Assembly (NCBI GenBank): GCA_949775045.1
Contig: OX459101.1
Coordinates: forward strand, 5,919,894 to 5,983,893
Length of the DNA: 64,000 bases
Direction: 5' to 3'
Source of the DNA: Metridium senile
Taxonomy: Eukaryota; Cnidaria; Anthozoa; Actiniaria; Metridiidae
Of the stretch, positions 1 through 13,341 are shown one piece after another; the first letter of the stretch is position 1; every line of letters begins with the position of its first letter. Made by a program: the position numbers and the translations under genes. The notes beneath the pieces were generated by a model. It searched no databases and was not told the DNA's origin. It saw only the letters and a list, made by a program, of their open reading frames with translations.

Positions 1-1190
1 TTAATACCTTAATCTTGTAAGAAACTCTTTTAGTGCGAAAACTGATATATACGTTTGTTTGTAATATTGCTCACAGCAACAATACAACGCCAGTGCCTTG
101 TTTGCCATGAGAAAATTTGTTAATACACTTCTTTAATCTTGAGAAACTCCTTTGTTGCAAAAAATTATACCTTTGTTTTTAATATATTGCTCACAGAAAC
201 GATTGAGCGCCAGCGCCACGAAAAATTTGTTAATTATACTTTTACTTTTCAAAAAACTTTTTTTGCGAAAACTGAAAGCTTTGTTTTTAATATTGCTCAC
301 ATGCAGAAACAATACAAGAGCCTCGTTTGCCATGGAAAAATTAGTAATACTTTTTTAATGTTAAGAAACTCCTTTAGCGCAAAAAATGATACACTCGAGC
401 TTTATCTGCCACGATTTGCCAAAATTTGTCAATGTAATAAGTCTTGTAAGAAACCTTTTTTGCGATTGCTGATACATTTATTTGTAATATTGCTCATAGA
501 AATAATAGTACGCCAGAGCTTCATTTGCCACGAAATTTTGTTAATATCTTTTTTAATCTTAAGAAACCCTTTTTGAGAGAAGTGGTACCACCTTTGTTTA
601 AATTTGTGCTGAACATTTCTAGCAAAAAAAAACGATATAACGCCAGAGCTTCATTTAAAAGTTATTTTTGCGAAAACTGATACATTTGTTTGTAATATTG
701 CTCACAAAATACATCGTACGCCAAAGTTTCGTTTGCTAAGAGAAATTTGTTAATTATTCTAATCTTAGGAAAACCCTTTTTGCAAGAAGTGGTGCTACAT
801 TTGTTTGTAGTGAATATTTCTAGCAAAAAACTGAAACCAACAACAACAACAAAAACAATAGTATACGCCAACGTTTTGTTTGTCAAAAGAAATTTGTTAA
901 TAATTCTAATCTTAAGAAAACCCTTTTTGCAAGAAGTGGTAGAGCACCTTTAATTTGTTTGTCAGCTGAATATTTCTAGCAAAAAAAAAAAAAACACACT
1001 AAAACAATAGTACGCCAGAGTTTCGTTTGCCAGAGAAATTTAATCTTAAGAAAACCCTTTTTGCAACTGAGAAGTGGTAGCACCGTTGTTTGTCAGCTGA
1101 ATATTTTTCGCAAAAAAAAAACGTTTCGCACGAAAACATTGTCAATACTTTAATCTTATAAGAAACATATTTTTGCGAGATGTGATACAT
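1..1190. repeat. Decayed tandem repeat, unit about 130-160 bp
   Basis: The phrases AATCTTAAGAAA, CCCTTTTTGC, GAAGTGGTA and CGCCAGAG with TTCGTTTGCCA recur in the same order about every 130-160 bases with small gaps. Short open frames here are by-products of the repeat; no gene was recognised. Confidence 0.7.
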
Positions 1191-1555
1191 TTGTTTGCAC
1201 TATTATTCGCTAGAAGAAAAGAACAACAGAGGCTCGTTGACAATATTTCGGAGTTCTAGATTTCCTGTGATATATGTTTGTGTGTATATTAGATAGGCTC
1301 TGGTCAGGTCGGCGCGTTTGGTCGCAGTGAAACAACGTCAGAGTAATTCCAAAACCAATAAGATAGAGGTCTTGAATAAACAAAAGCCACAATTCAGTCG
1401 TTATTGTAATAATATACTATTTTAAAATTTTAATTATCGGAACAAATTGAATGGATTTCCACGTAGACGTAATTTTTACTGCTGAGATTTCTCGGTTGAA
1501 TAATTTATATAATTTAACTGGACGCCGACACTGTCATATGCTAAAGATGGTTATG
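1191..1555. other. No recognisable feature
   Basis: AT-rich sequence between the upstream tandem repeat and the GAT array. I see no coding signature, RNA fold or transposon end. Confidence 0.5.
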
Positions 1556-2325
1556 GTCAAAACGTTCAAGGTGATGATGATGATGATGATGATTATGATG
1601 AAGAAGATGGTGTTCGTGAATCGTGATGATGATGATGAAGAAGAAGAAAGTGACGATGATCATTATGATGGTGAGATGATGAAGATGGTGTTGGTGAAGA
1701 TGATTCGGATGAAGAAGATGGTGTTCGTGAATCGTGATGAAGAAGAAGAAGAAGAAAGTGATGATGATTATTATGATGGTGAGATGATGAAGATGGTGTT
1801 GGTGATGATGATAATGGAGATTATGATGAAGATGATGGTGTTTGTTAATCGTGATGATGATGAAGAAGAAGAAAGAGATGATTATTATTATGATGGTGAG
1901 ATGATGAAGATGGTGTTGGTGATGATGATAATGGAGATTATGATGAAGATGATGGTGTTTCTTAATCGTGATGATGAAGAAGAAGAAAGAGATGATGGTT
2001 ATTATGATGGTGAGATGATGAAGATGGTGTTGGTGATGATGATAATGGTGATTATGATGATGAAGAAGATGGTGTTTCTTAATCGTGATGATGAAGAAGA
2101 AGAAAGAAATGATGGTTATTATGATGGTGAGATGATGAAGATGGTGTTGGTGATGATGATGTTAAGGGATGATGAAGATGATGATAATGAAGAAGAAGAT
2201 GATGACGATTATTATGATGGTGATTATGTTGAAAAAGATGTGGTGTTCGTGAATCATGATGATGATAACAATAATCATGATAGTGATGACGATAATGACA
2301 TTGGTAAGAATATAGGATGATAACC
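1556..2325. repeat. GAT-rich array with higher-order unit
   Basis: GATGAT-type trinucleotides are organised in a longer unit of roughly 100-120 bases (GGTGAGATGATGAAGATGG ... GTGTTTCTTAATCGTGATGA) repeated about five times. The unit is in multiples of three, so a 289-residue open frame runs through it, rich in Met, Asp and Glu. No domain, start context or splice structure supports it as a gene. Confidence 0.8.
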
Positions 2326-2812
2326 ATGAAATGATAATCAAAACAATTCTTATCTATCCAACAATATATCAATACATCTTTGAAACCCAACACTAAAAAT
2401 GAAGAAAGTTCTTTTTTTCGCTGCGTCGGTGCTCTCATTTGAGGTTCAAATCACCCGAACTTCCGATCGTTATCAGTGCATGTATTAAACTTTCCATCTT
2501 GACATTTCCAACGGATTGTTTTCCTCCAGATATAGCTCCAGGTTTTTCCAAATATCTTCTATATGGTACTTATGATTAGGACAAATGCAATATACATACT
2601 GACAAGTGGTACACTTGAAATATTGTCAAGACATAACACTTAGTGGAGTTCAAACAAATGAAGCCACATAATCATTATCATTACAAGGATAGATATTGAA
2701 ATAATTGGTTGTATATTTATCAAGTTACTTATCGAAGGAAATTGTGTTTTGTGGTTTTCCTTGTTTGTTTTGGATTGAAGACGCAAACTTTTGAGTAAAA
2801 AAAAAAACATAT
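2326..2812. other. No recognisable feature
   Basis: AT-rich spacer up to the LINE fragment. Nothing coding or structured was recognised. Confidence 0.45.
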
Positions 2813-3126
2813 GGGGACCGAAGGTTCTCTGTAGCGGGACTAACTTTATGGAACAAGTTACCAGAATCTTTAAGAAACACTGTATCTTTAATTTCATTCA
2901 AAAAGAACTTAAAAACATATTTATTTAAGCAATCATATTTTTAAGTTTATATTTTTATTATATATTCATGTATATAAATTATCTAAAAATTATCTAGACT
3001 ATATTCATTTCATTATTCTTAGCATTGTAAATTATTGATAATTGTATTTTAAAATATATATATATATATCTTAGTTTTGTAAAGCGCCTAGAACAAGTAG
3101 TGGTATAGACGCTATAGAAATAAACT
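2813..3126 (+). mobile_element. 5'-truncated LINE, 3' end
   Basis: Bases 2813-2944 read GDRRFSVAG, LTLWNKLPESLRN and FKKNLKTYLF, ending in a stop. This is the typical C-terminal tail of CR1/L2-like LINE reverse transcriptase ORFs (LWN-LP--LR ... FK--LK--L). A short 3' UTR follows, ending TAGACGCTATAGAAATAAAC, then the TTA array. Everything upstream in the element is missing, so this is a dead copy. Confidence 0.75.
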
Positions 3127-3480
<354 letters not shown>

Positions 3481-3850
3481 GCAAGTTTTATTTCTTTTGT
3501 GTATCATAGTTACATTATTAACTAGCGGACTATTACGTCTAGACTAGTTAAGTACATTGTTCTTTACAATCGTTTCAGCTAGCTTATGCGTATTCGTAGA
3601 ACTTCTTCGCGATGTTTGCATTCTGGCAAATAATCCATTTCTGACAACGTTCAATAAGGAAGGTCAGTTCATTATCAGTGTATGTTATATTTCTTAGATC
3701 TTTTTTAAGTTCTTCATGGTAACCTCCGAGAAAGTCAAAAACAACATTGATTTGCTTTACACTTGAGCCAATGATCAGCTGGGACAATTATAACTGTTCT
3801 TACATCCCAGCCAGATATGAGTCAATTTGAGACCCAGGAAACTTTTGGGT
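3481..3850. other. Spacer with one unrecognised 67-codon frame
   Basis: A 67-residue open frame on the minus strand (3584-3787), with text such as YHEELKKDLRNITYTDNE, has less biased composition than the nearby simple repeats. I do not recognise it and see no exon borders that would link it to anything. It may be a transposon remnant or chance. Confidence 0.3.
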
Positions 3851-4070
3851 TGGGCCAAGAATGTTTCCCAGGAAAATAATTTTTTTAAACCAAAAAAAAA
3901 GAACGCTTAGCAGTGTTTTCAAATATATAGATTGCGTGAATAATGTTTCCCAGGAAAATATTTTTTTTAGAACCAAAAAAAAAAAAAAAAGGTTAGCATG
4001 CAGTGTTTTCAAATATATAGAGGTGAATAGAATAATGGTCCCGGGTAAAATTTTAAAACCAAGAAAAATG
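3851..4070. repeat. Short tandem duplication, unit about 105 bp
   Basis: GTTTCCCAGGAAAATA, AACCAAAAAAAAA and CAGTGTTTTCAAATATATAG recur in order two to three times, the last copy decayed. Confidence 0.7.
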
Positions 4071-4360
4071 GTTGTTTAAGTGTTGTTTTATAATTATAAA
4101 CAAAACATCAGTGTTTGAGATTGGTACGAGAAACGGGGCTACCCGAAAATTTACGTTTTTTTTCAGGTAATTTCAGAATGACAGGATGTATATAATGAAA
4201 AACGTGAGAGCGTAGAATAGTCAAGGTACAGAATTTAATTCCCAGGAACTTACTTATAAGAACAGTTTTTTTGAAGAACACCCCCGTTGGCTCCTTCTGA
4301 GCTTTGGTAGAGTTGTTTGATGCCTGCTCGTAGCTCTGTATTTCCCTTGTTTTTTTTGCT

Positions 4361-4570
<210 letters not shown>

Positions 4571-4639
4571 CATATTTATCTTCATCTTTATCATCATCAT
4601 ATCGGTTATTTGTAAGTTGCCATTTTTATTCTGCAAATT

Positions 4640-4757
4640 AAAGGATTAACGTCCTGAATATCAGTAAGTAACACTCTCTTATATACTCTGTATAAGTTAC
4701 CATTTTTACTCCAACGGAGGATTAACGCCATGAACATCAGTAGCTAACACTCCCTTA
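4640..4757 (-). repeat. 73-bp-type minisatellite, locus 1a
   Basis: About one and a half monomers of GGATTAACGTCC ... AACACTCTCTTATA ... AAGTTACCATTTTTACTCC, the reverse complement of the array at 16665-17340. The second monomer is broken by the element that starts near 4758. Confidence 0.7.
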
Positions 4758-5383
4758 TACACCTATTTTAATCATCGTTGTCACAACCAGGTGATCACTT
4801 TGAAGCGCGCAAAGGATTGTTTGTCAAAACGAATAGTTCCAAAATTGCGCCTCGAGACAAAAACAATTTTGATTACTTTTAGGCATTTGCGTTTTGTTTT
4901 TATTCTTTTTTATCCCTGATAGAGCAGCAGTGAACTTTTATTGTCCAAGTAACATAGAACATTTTAATATAAAGTTATTTTAAGGACGTATTTATCGTGG
5001 GTTAACACGAGAAACAACTCTCTCGAACGACGCCATCTTGGAACTGTTGGCGATGCGACAGAAATGCTTCTGATTGGCTTATACTAACCGGAAGTGCGCG
5101 CGCGAAATCACCTGGAATCAGTCTACGGTCCACACTATGAAGCATGCAAAGGATGGCGGTATTTCTTCTCTTGTTATAGATTCATTCATAACATATTTTG
5201 ATTGGACGTGTTTGTATTATATGACCATAACCAAGCTGTGGCAGTGGTAGATGGTAAAACAAATTTTTCTTAAAAAAACGTGCAATAAATCAGAAATCAT
5301 GTTCATATTACCGACATCCTTTGCAGGCTTCAGAGTGTGGACTGTAGCTTCGGCTGCGACAACGATTTTTGAAATAGGTGTAT
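4758..5383. mobile_element. TIR element, ATACACCTATTT family
   Basis: The left end ATACACCTATTTTAATCATCG and GTTGTC face the right end GACAACGATTTTTGAAATAG and GTGTAT. The arms extend inwards (GCAAAGGAT / ATCCTTTGC). The flanks on both sides are parts of one 73-bp-type minisatellite monomer, so the element interrupts it. No transposase frame was seen, so it is non-autonomous. Related single ends occur at 6156 and 23825. Confidence 0.65.
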
Positions 5384-5420
5384 AATCTGGATAACTTGAG
5401 TTACCATTTTTACTCCGACA
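5384..5420 (-). repeat. 73-bp-type minisatellite, locus 1b
   Basis: Remainder of a monomer (GAGTTACCATTTTTACTCCG) between two inverted-repeat elements. Confidence 0.6.
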
Positions 5421-5706
5421 GGCCTGCCCCTGGACCTTAAATCGCCTTAAATCGCCTTAAATCGCCTTAAATCGCCTTAAATCGCCTTAAATCACCTTAA
5501 ATCACCTTAAACCGCACTAAAACGCCTTAAAACTTCACTTGAATTCTGGCCATATTTTCTTAAATCGCCTTGAATCGCCTTAAACCGCACTAAACGCCTT
5601 AAAACTTCACTCGAAGTTTGGCCATATTTTCTTAAATCGCATTAAATCGCCTTAAAACGCTTTAAATCGCATTAAATAACGGCGATTTAAGGTCCAGGGG
5701 CAGGCC
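5421..5706. mobile_element. hAT-like TIR element filled with a 10-bp tandem repeat
   Basis: The 16-base ends GGCCTGCCCCTGGACC and GGTCCAGGGGCAGGCC are exact reverse complements, and the match continues into CTTAAATCGCC / GGCGATTTAAG. The interior is mostly repeats of the decamer CTTAAATCGC with variants. Flanking octamers CTCCGACA and TTCCGACG agree at 6 of 8 positions, which fits an aged 8-bp hAT-type target duplication. The site lies in a minisatellite monomer. Confidence 0.75.
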
Positions 5707-5845
5707 TTCCGACGAAGGATTAACGTCCAAGGCATGCAATACTGTCAACTGTTTATCTCTGACATCAATCAAACGACTTGATCACTCGATCGATATTATA
5801 TAAGAAATATATGAAACAGCCATGAATAAACATGGTCAATAACTT

Positions 5846-6157
5846 TGTCTTAATTTAATCTCAATGACGTTAACGGTATCGCACTTCCGTAAATTCTGGC
5901 AGTTCTTTTAATAAATTCGGTTGTCGAACTCAGTACTTTTTTGAACACAGGTAGCCCAAAACGACTGTTGGTGTTGATTAAATGAAGAATACACCTAACG
6001 TTGTCTTAATTTAATATCAATGACGTTAACGGTATCGTACTTCCGTAAATTCTGGCAGTTCTTTTTAATAAATTCGGTTGTCGAACTCAGTACTTTTTTG
6101 AACACAGGTAGCCCAAACCGACTGTCGGTGTTCATTAAATGGAGAATACACCTATTT
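5846..6157. repeat. Tandem duplication, two copies of about 156 bp
   Basis: The stretch from TGTCTTAATTTAAT through GACGTTAACGGTATCG, AATTCTGGCAGTTC and GAACACAGGTAGCCC occurs at about 5846 and again at about 6002 with few differences. Confidence 0.85.
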
Positions 6158-6889
6158 CAAAAATCGTTGTCGCAGCCGAAGTTACAGTCCGCACTCTGAG
6201 GCCTGCAGAGGATGTAGGTAATATGAACTGAATGAGTATTTTATTACGCGCTTTTTGAATAAATATTTGATTCAGTAATCTTCCCCTGCAAAACTTGTTA
6301 ATATGTTCATATATACCACAAACACGTCACGTACATCTAAAATATGCTAGGAATAAATCGATAACAGTAGAAAATTAAAATTACGCAGAGGTCAATCTGG
6401 GTTGTATGCCATATTTTTGTCAAAAATCTGCGCAACATTAAAATATTTTTGATTGAAATCCAAACATCATCAATCTAGCCATCTTAAATTTGTCCAAAAA
6501 ACCTTTCATTGTCAAAATCAGAATTTGCGCAATTAATTTCCAGTGCGATTCATTTCGAGATCTGCGATAGTTTTACATGTACATCTTTTAGGTGCTTTAA
6601 ATTTCTTCAAAACGACACTAATAATGGTGAATTGTGCAAAAATAATAAAATAATTTTTGCTTTCTTGCTACTAAAACGGTTTAAAACATTAAATACAACA
6701 CAAGGGGCTAAATTTAAAGCAACATATTTGGGATTAAAGCGCCAATGAGCTTTTAAATCATCATTTATAAAATTCAAACAGACATAAATATAAACAATCT
6801 CCGTGGGAGCCCTGTGTAATAGATCTCGTGCAGCCTGGTGCTAAATTAGTCACGCGCATGACAAATTACACAAGAAATAGTGAAACAAA
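6158..6889. other. Region upstream of the DnaJ gene
   Basis: It begins with one end of the ACACCTATTTCAAAAATCG repeat family (6156-6225). The rest is AT-rich and contains a 79-codon frame (6509-6748) that I do not recognise. No clear TATA box or start-site motif could be assigned near the ATG at 6890. Confidence 0.4.
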
Positions 6890-7022
6890 ATGGAAGGCAA
6901 TCGTGATGAAGCTGAAAAATGCCGGCGTTTAGCAGAGAAATTTCTTACTCAAGGAGACCAAGAAAAAGCTATTAAATTCCTGAAAAAAGCAGACAAACTT
7001 TATCCAACGAAAGATGTAAAAG
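6890..7022 (+). CDS. DnaJ exon 1
   Basis: Encodes [18 protein letters not shown] through YPTKDVK, the helical N-terminus typical of DNAJB12/14. The donor G|GTGAGC leaves phase 1. Confidence 0.9.
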
Positions 7023-10000
7023 GTGAGCAAATTTGGCGCTTAAACCACGTCGCAGACGGCCGTGTTTGTGTCCGTGATAAAAATGGCGATGATTTCAACG
7101 TTGTGAAAATGGCGATGACATTTTGGTTTAAAATTAACTTCTTCTTTACAATCTCCAAGCATTATATTGGACTAATGTACAATCCTTAACTTGGGGATAG
7201 TTACAGCGATGGTTTGTATTTAGTAAGCGAAGTTTTCACAATTATAAAGATGTTGAAGTTTGAGTTATGATTTTCAATTCAATTATTTTTTTAAAACACC
7301 ATTGCTTTCTTGTCTTGCTTTATTAACTAATTGAAATTCAAAATTCATTAAAGTTATTTGTATATATTGTGCGAAACATTACACTCTTTATTGTAATGAA
7401 ATTTAAGTGAAAACTACAACGTCACCAAGTATTAGAATTTGATGTCAAAAATTACAATTCAAAATCTCCATTTCCACAGCAGTTGCCAAGAGACAACTGT
7501 TTCCCACTTTGAAGGTGACTTCCTCTCAAATTGTGAAAATGTCAGAAACCAACAATACCCATCTTTGTCAAGACAACATAAAGTTGGAAACTACTGTAGT
7601 CACAACACATCAACATTTTGCATGTACTAGCACATTGTAATTTAAAGACTTCGATTTGCTGTGACCTCAAAAGATATAATTCCCCAGAATTAACTATATG
7701 TTTGATATATGTATTTGATGTATTTCAATATTATATCATTAATTATTAATATCTAAATAATAATTAATGGTAGTTATAGAATGACGGTGGTTTTGCATAT
7801 AGTTTTTACAGTAAACAATAAAATACATTTAAGTGACAGTCGACATTTGAGCACTGTTTAAATCATCATTTTCAATACATTTCTTAGTGCTAAAAACAGC
7901 AGAAATGTCTTGAAAATGATACTAGGAACAGTGTCGAAAATATTAATGACAACTGTCGCTTATTTTAAATTTTATATCTGTAAAAGTATAAAATAGTGGA
8001 GAAAAAAATTATATTAAAGATAATTTCCATTCAGATTATGTAAAGTCACAAACTAACAGTATTTTCAAAAGGTTATGTGCATACCCAGATTCTGAATTTT
8101 TTTGACGTTTTTCATTTATCAACTTATCACTACATGCAATGTCGGTAACATTGCCCATTGAAAGTAGAGGTTAAAGTGTTGTTTAAACGGCCCAACATGT
8201 GTGGACGATCTTAGATGGTGACGTTCAAACGAACCCAACATGTTGCAAAATGGTTTGTCGAACACAGGAACAAAATAAAATGTTGGATGATGTTTCATTC
8301 AACATCATCCAACTGGGTGTTTAAACGAACCCAACATGTTGCAAAATGGTTTGTCGAACACAGGAACAAAATAAAATGTTGGATGATGTTTCATTCAACA
8401 TCATCCAACTGGGTGTTTAAACGAACCCAACATGTTGCAAAATGGTTTGTCGAACACAGGAACAAAATAAAATGTTGGATGATGTTTTATTCAACATCAT
8501 CCAACTGGGTGTTCAAACGAACCCAACATGTTGCAAAATGAATGTTGGATGATGCACTTCATTCAACATCATCCAACTGGGTGTTCAAACGGGCGCAACA
8601 TGTTGGACCACTACAAAAATGAACATATTATTTTAATTTTAACTGTATAATGAGTAATATGTACAGCGAACATGGATAAAAAATTATAAAATCTATGTTC
8701 ACTTCATAATAATTGCTAGTATTGTACCCTAGAAACTAGAGGGTTTCTTGATGTAGTATTTGTATTTATCCTTTGTATGTCTGTTTGTTATTCTCAAGAG
8801 AATTAAACCCTCTAGCCAAACAAGCCTAGTCTTTTGAATTCGCCGAGCCAATCAGAAGTGGAGGGTCAGTGTCTGACCCTGGCCTTCTGATTGGTTTAAT
8901 TCTATGAAGACCTTTGATTGGATGTAATTTGACAACTTGACGAGATTAGGTTCCAAGCTCTTTGGGCCAGAGGTTGAAATGTAGTTGCATCACAAACCAT
9001 CAAATTTACAAACGCTAAAGCAAGTAGAAAATAACCTACATGTATGGTACCCAGGGTACTAGTATTGAGCATTAAGATTGAAGTTATGTCAAGTATGTGA
9101 CATTTCTTTAGGTTCATAATATTTGTTGGTCCTCAAACTTCTCCTAAGCTTTCGGCCTTCATGGCCATCTTCAGAGGAATGAAAGATTGTTTACAAGTCG
9201 TCAGAAAAAACATTAAGCGCGCACATACAACATGAGCAAATCAAAGTCAATTGCCAATTATGTTAATGTAGTTCGCTGGTAGAATTCTCCAGCTGTATGT
9301 TAATACTATTATGAATCAAAATCCAACCTACTTGTAAACATTTGTTTGATTTCTTTAGGTGCTTATGCATTTTTGTGGACAATAGTAATGACATTGACTG
9401 TGTCATTTTCATCCAAATTTCAAACAGATTGATTTGATTTTAAGGTTTCGAGTCTAACACTGTCTATAATTTTCAGACCTCTTAAATTCACTATTGAAGA
9501 ATGGCATGTCCAGTGGCTTTTCCAAATCAGATGATTCAGATGGTGTACGGCACAGGACAAGAACTAATAGTGGTAGCGGCAATGCTGCCTCAGCACAGGA
9601 AAAAAACTACACACAAGAACAACTTGAAGCTGTGAAAAAGTAAGCATTCTACAGCACCTTTTATTATTATGACTATAAACATGGCAGAAAATGGCAAAAA
9701 AAGCAGTTTATACTGACATCAATTAGAAATAATTAGTTGTTGCCAATTTTACAGTAGAATATTTAAGTCACAAATAACATCTTTTTGAAGGAATGAGAAC
9801 GAAAAAATAAATTGTGATGTTTTTATAACGCCTTAAAGTTTGTGCTACAGTCCTTTAAGCTACGCCACAGAAGGGTATAACTAGTTTTTGGATGGATGCT
9901 GGTTTTTTTTTACACAGGAATCCCAAATAATGATTGATTGCTTGCTTGATTGATTGATTGATTGATGGATGGATGGATGGATGGATGGATGGTAAGATTA

Positions 10001-12263
10001 ATTTGTATTTGATTGGTTGATTGATGGATGGATGGATGGATAATTCAAATAATTTTGTATTTGATTGATTGGTTGCTTGATTGCTTGATTGACTTACTGA
10101 CTGGTTTGTTTGCAATAGAATTAAAAACTGCAAGGATTATTATGAAATACTTGGCGTAAGACGTGATGCGACAGAGGCAGCCATCAAGAAACATTACAGA
10201 AAACTGGCTCTACAGTTTCACCCGGACAAGAACCATGCTCCTGGTGCAACTGATGCTTTTAAAGGTATATGCAATGTTTTACTGAAGCTAATTTGAACAA
10301 TTGATAGATTGAACAGCAACTGGCAATTTTTTTCTTTTTTCTTTTTTCTTTTTTTTTTTTCTAATAATTTATTAAGAGTGAATGGTCACTCTGAAGATGA
10401 CTTCCGCCCAGGTTGTCGAAACGTCAGACATCAACACCATCAGTCTTTCTCAAGACTACACCACACCGGACGATCATGCCTCATCTACATTAATAATTTA
10501 TTGATTGATTTATGTAAGAGCATTGAGCTTTAGATAATGCTCCTAAAACATTGCATTATCATTATTATTACAGTATTATTAATTACATGACTGAAAGCAA
10601 TTGAGTTTACACATACAATACATACAGGTACATGCCAAATTCAAGCAATCTCAAATCAGGAGAAAGGGGAAAATCTGTAAAGGAAGGCTCACCAAAACCA
10701 AGCATTGGAAGAAATCGTGATTCACACCATTTTCTTTTGCTCTGTGAACTCGTTAGCCCAGTGCGCCAGCCTGTCAAAAGGGTGACGTCATTAAAAATTT
10801 AACAGGGTTATTACGGGCACCCTTTTGCTGCACGATAGCATAGTGCATACTACCAAATCGTAGCAGGCACAAAAATGAAATCTGTATCCTTGGTTACCTT
10901 TGTACAAAGAAACAGTTATAGCTCAGTTGGTAATTAACAGTGCCGCTTTTTGATCCCCTAGTGCCTTACACATGTTTTGACTTCTTTCCTTTTTGTGCAG
11001 CTTTGAGTAGCTTTAAATTAATATCCCTTAAATGGAGCATTGGTGGAGAGAGGGGGAAAAAAGTGCACCTTTGGAATCCAGGAGGTCAGCATATAGCTGA
11101 ACAAACTACCAACACAAAATAGCAGTGCTTTTCTTTAAACCCTTTTCCTATATGATATTTTTTGTGAGTTCTGAATGTGGCAATAATTGTGTCAGAGGTA
11201 AAAGCAGACAGTAATTTGGGCTTGCAATACAAATCAATACTTTGTAGATTCTTATATTTTTTGTGTGTGATTGCTAAAATAATGTGGTGATATTGGGGTT
11301 TTTTTTCTACAGCTATTGGCAATGCCTTTGCTGTGCTAACAGATTCTGAAAAAAGACAAAGATATGATAAGTATGGTGATGAAAACCCACAAAGAATATA
11401 CCATAATGATCACTATGATTATTCTAGAGGGTTTGAAGGTATGGACAGTAGACTGCAAAACAGTCCCTACTATTATGCATAATAGTTGAGGAATTGAGTT
11501 GAAGTTTGAACAGTGACGTTTTAAATGGAAGATGCTTTTTGCTTCTCTCTCTCACTATCTTGCCTCACTCCTAGCTCTCTATCTCATCTCTCCTAATTTT
11601 CTTGCAGCCAAAACTTCACTTGATCAAACTTCAACTCATTTCCTTGGAGTAATCATAATAATTATTAGTACGCTAAGCGAAAAATGACCGCATCTTATGT
11701 GCATCCACTGTGCCACCAAACAAATTCCATAAATGCTAAGAACAGGTTATTGTGGGTGCAATAGGGGGTAAAGTGGAACGAGAAATTAAATGCTTGCAAA
11801 TCTAGAAATCAAAGACGTCTTGCAGTGATCTCACCTTGACTGCCATCTTGGATTATCATTGACACAGGGAGCCCAATCATCACCAGTAGGCAAAAATTAT
11901 AAATTAATGTTTCTATTTTACAATCATTCAATCAACAGCTGATTTAACTCCAGAGGAAATCTTCAATATGTTCTTTGGTGGTCCAATGCCTGGTGGTCGG
12001 GTGTTTGTAAATAGACGGAGAAATAGAACACATTATCACCAGCATGAGCAATATGAAGAAGGACAAGAAATTAATGTAAGGCACTATTATTATTTTATGT
12101 AATCACAAGAACTGTATTTGTCAACATCATCATTGATAATTGTAACTACAGCTTTCATTTTCAACATAATCATCTTTATTACTTTTCTACACATTTGATT
12201 ATCGTTATTATCACCACCACCATCATCAACATCATGGTCATTCATCATCACAACCACTACTAC

Positions 12264-12295
<32 letters not shown>

Positions 12296-13310
12296 ACAAC
12301 AACATCATCATCACCAGCAGCAACTACAACAACATCATCATTATTTTCATTACCAGCATTCAACAACACCATCATCATCATCATCATTCATCACAACCAC
12401 ACCCCCATCATCATCATCAATATTTATCATTATCATCACCACCTCCACTGCAACCATCATAATCATCATCAGTTATCATCATCACTACGACCACCACTAC
12501 CACAACCATCATCATTATTATCATCAACAACATAAGTCTTATTCTTCACAACTAAATTTACCATCAAAAATATTTATTATTGTCATTTATTTTGTTACTA
12601 TTTTTCAGCAAACCCTATATTCTCTGGTGCAATTTTTACCTATTCTACTGTTAGTAGGAATGTCATTGTTAAGCACATTAATGTTACAAGATCCTGTGTA
12701 TTCTTTACAAAGAACAGGGTATGTTGATTTGTAAACTATCAAAGAACTACTTTACATCATTATAATTTATATTATAGCACAGCATTATTATTATGCACAC
12801 TTGTATTGGTCAAAAACTTAATATGCCACTTCTTTGCCCATGGGCTGGATGCTTCGCCAAATAGGCATGCTTCTCGTGCTACTCTTACACTTGTTAATTG
12901 TTCTTTATATTTTCTCTCGTGCATCTATAACACCATGGGTGTGCAACGTTGTGTTGTTTATTTGCTTTAATACAAAGTACTGTATCATGGTGATCAGATG
13001 GGACAACATTCAGCAAAATAGATAAGAACAAAGTAAAAGCTAATTATTTATGACAAACTGTAACATCATAGTGAAATAGGGCAAATACAGAGACTTTTCA
13101 TGATACACAATATCTCAGTCACACATGCCTGTTCACCTAAAACTGTGTCGTCTAAATTTCTATCAACATAGATTTACATGTATATATTTTGAAACAAGCG
13201 AGTAAAAACTAGTATAGGCTGCGTCGGTGTTTGATATAAATGATAGGTAATATAATGAAATTTGTAACACTGTAAAAAATTTTGACTTAACTTTACTGAC
13301 GTTTCAAGCT

Positions 13311-13341
<31 letters not shown>

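Noticed and set aside
1451..2320. 289-codon frame rich in Met, Asp and Glu
   Set aside because: It is produced by a GAT-type array with a unit divisible by three; no domain, splice signal or codon pattern supports a gene.
8215..8541. 108-codon repetitive frame with [17 protein letters not shown] units
   Set aside because: The 96-bp tandem unit is a multiple of three; there is no start context or homology and the unit is near-palindromic DNA.
10380..10430. Complete hammerhead ribozyme
   Set aside because: The CTGAAGA and GAAA parts are there, but stem III and the cleavage triplet could not be placed; only a motif resemblance is reported.
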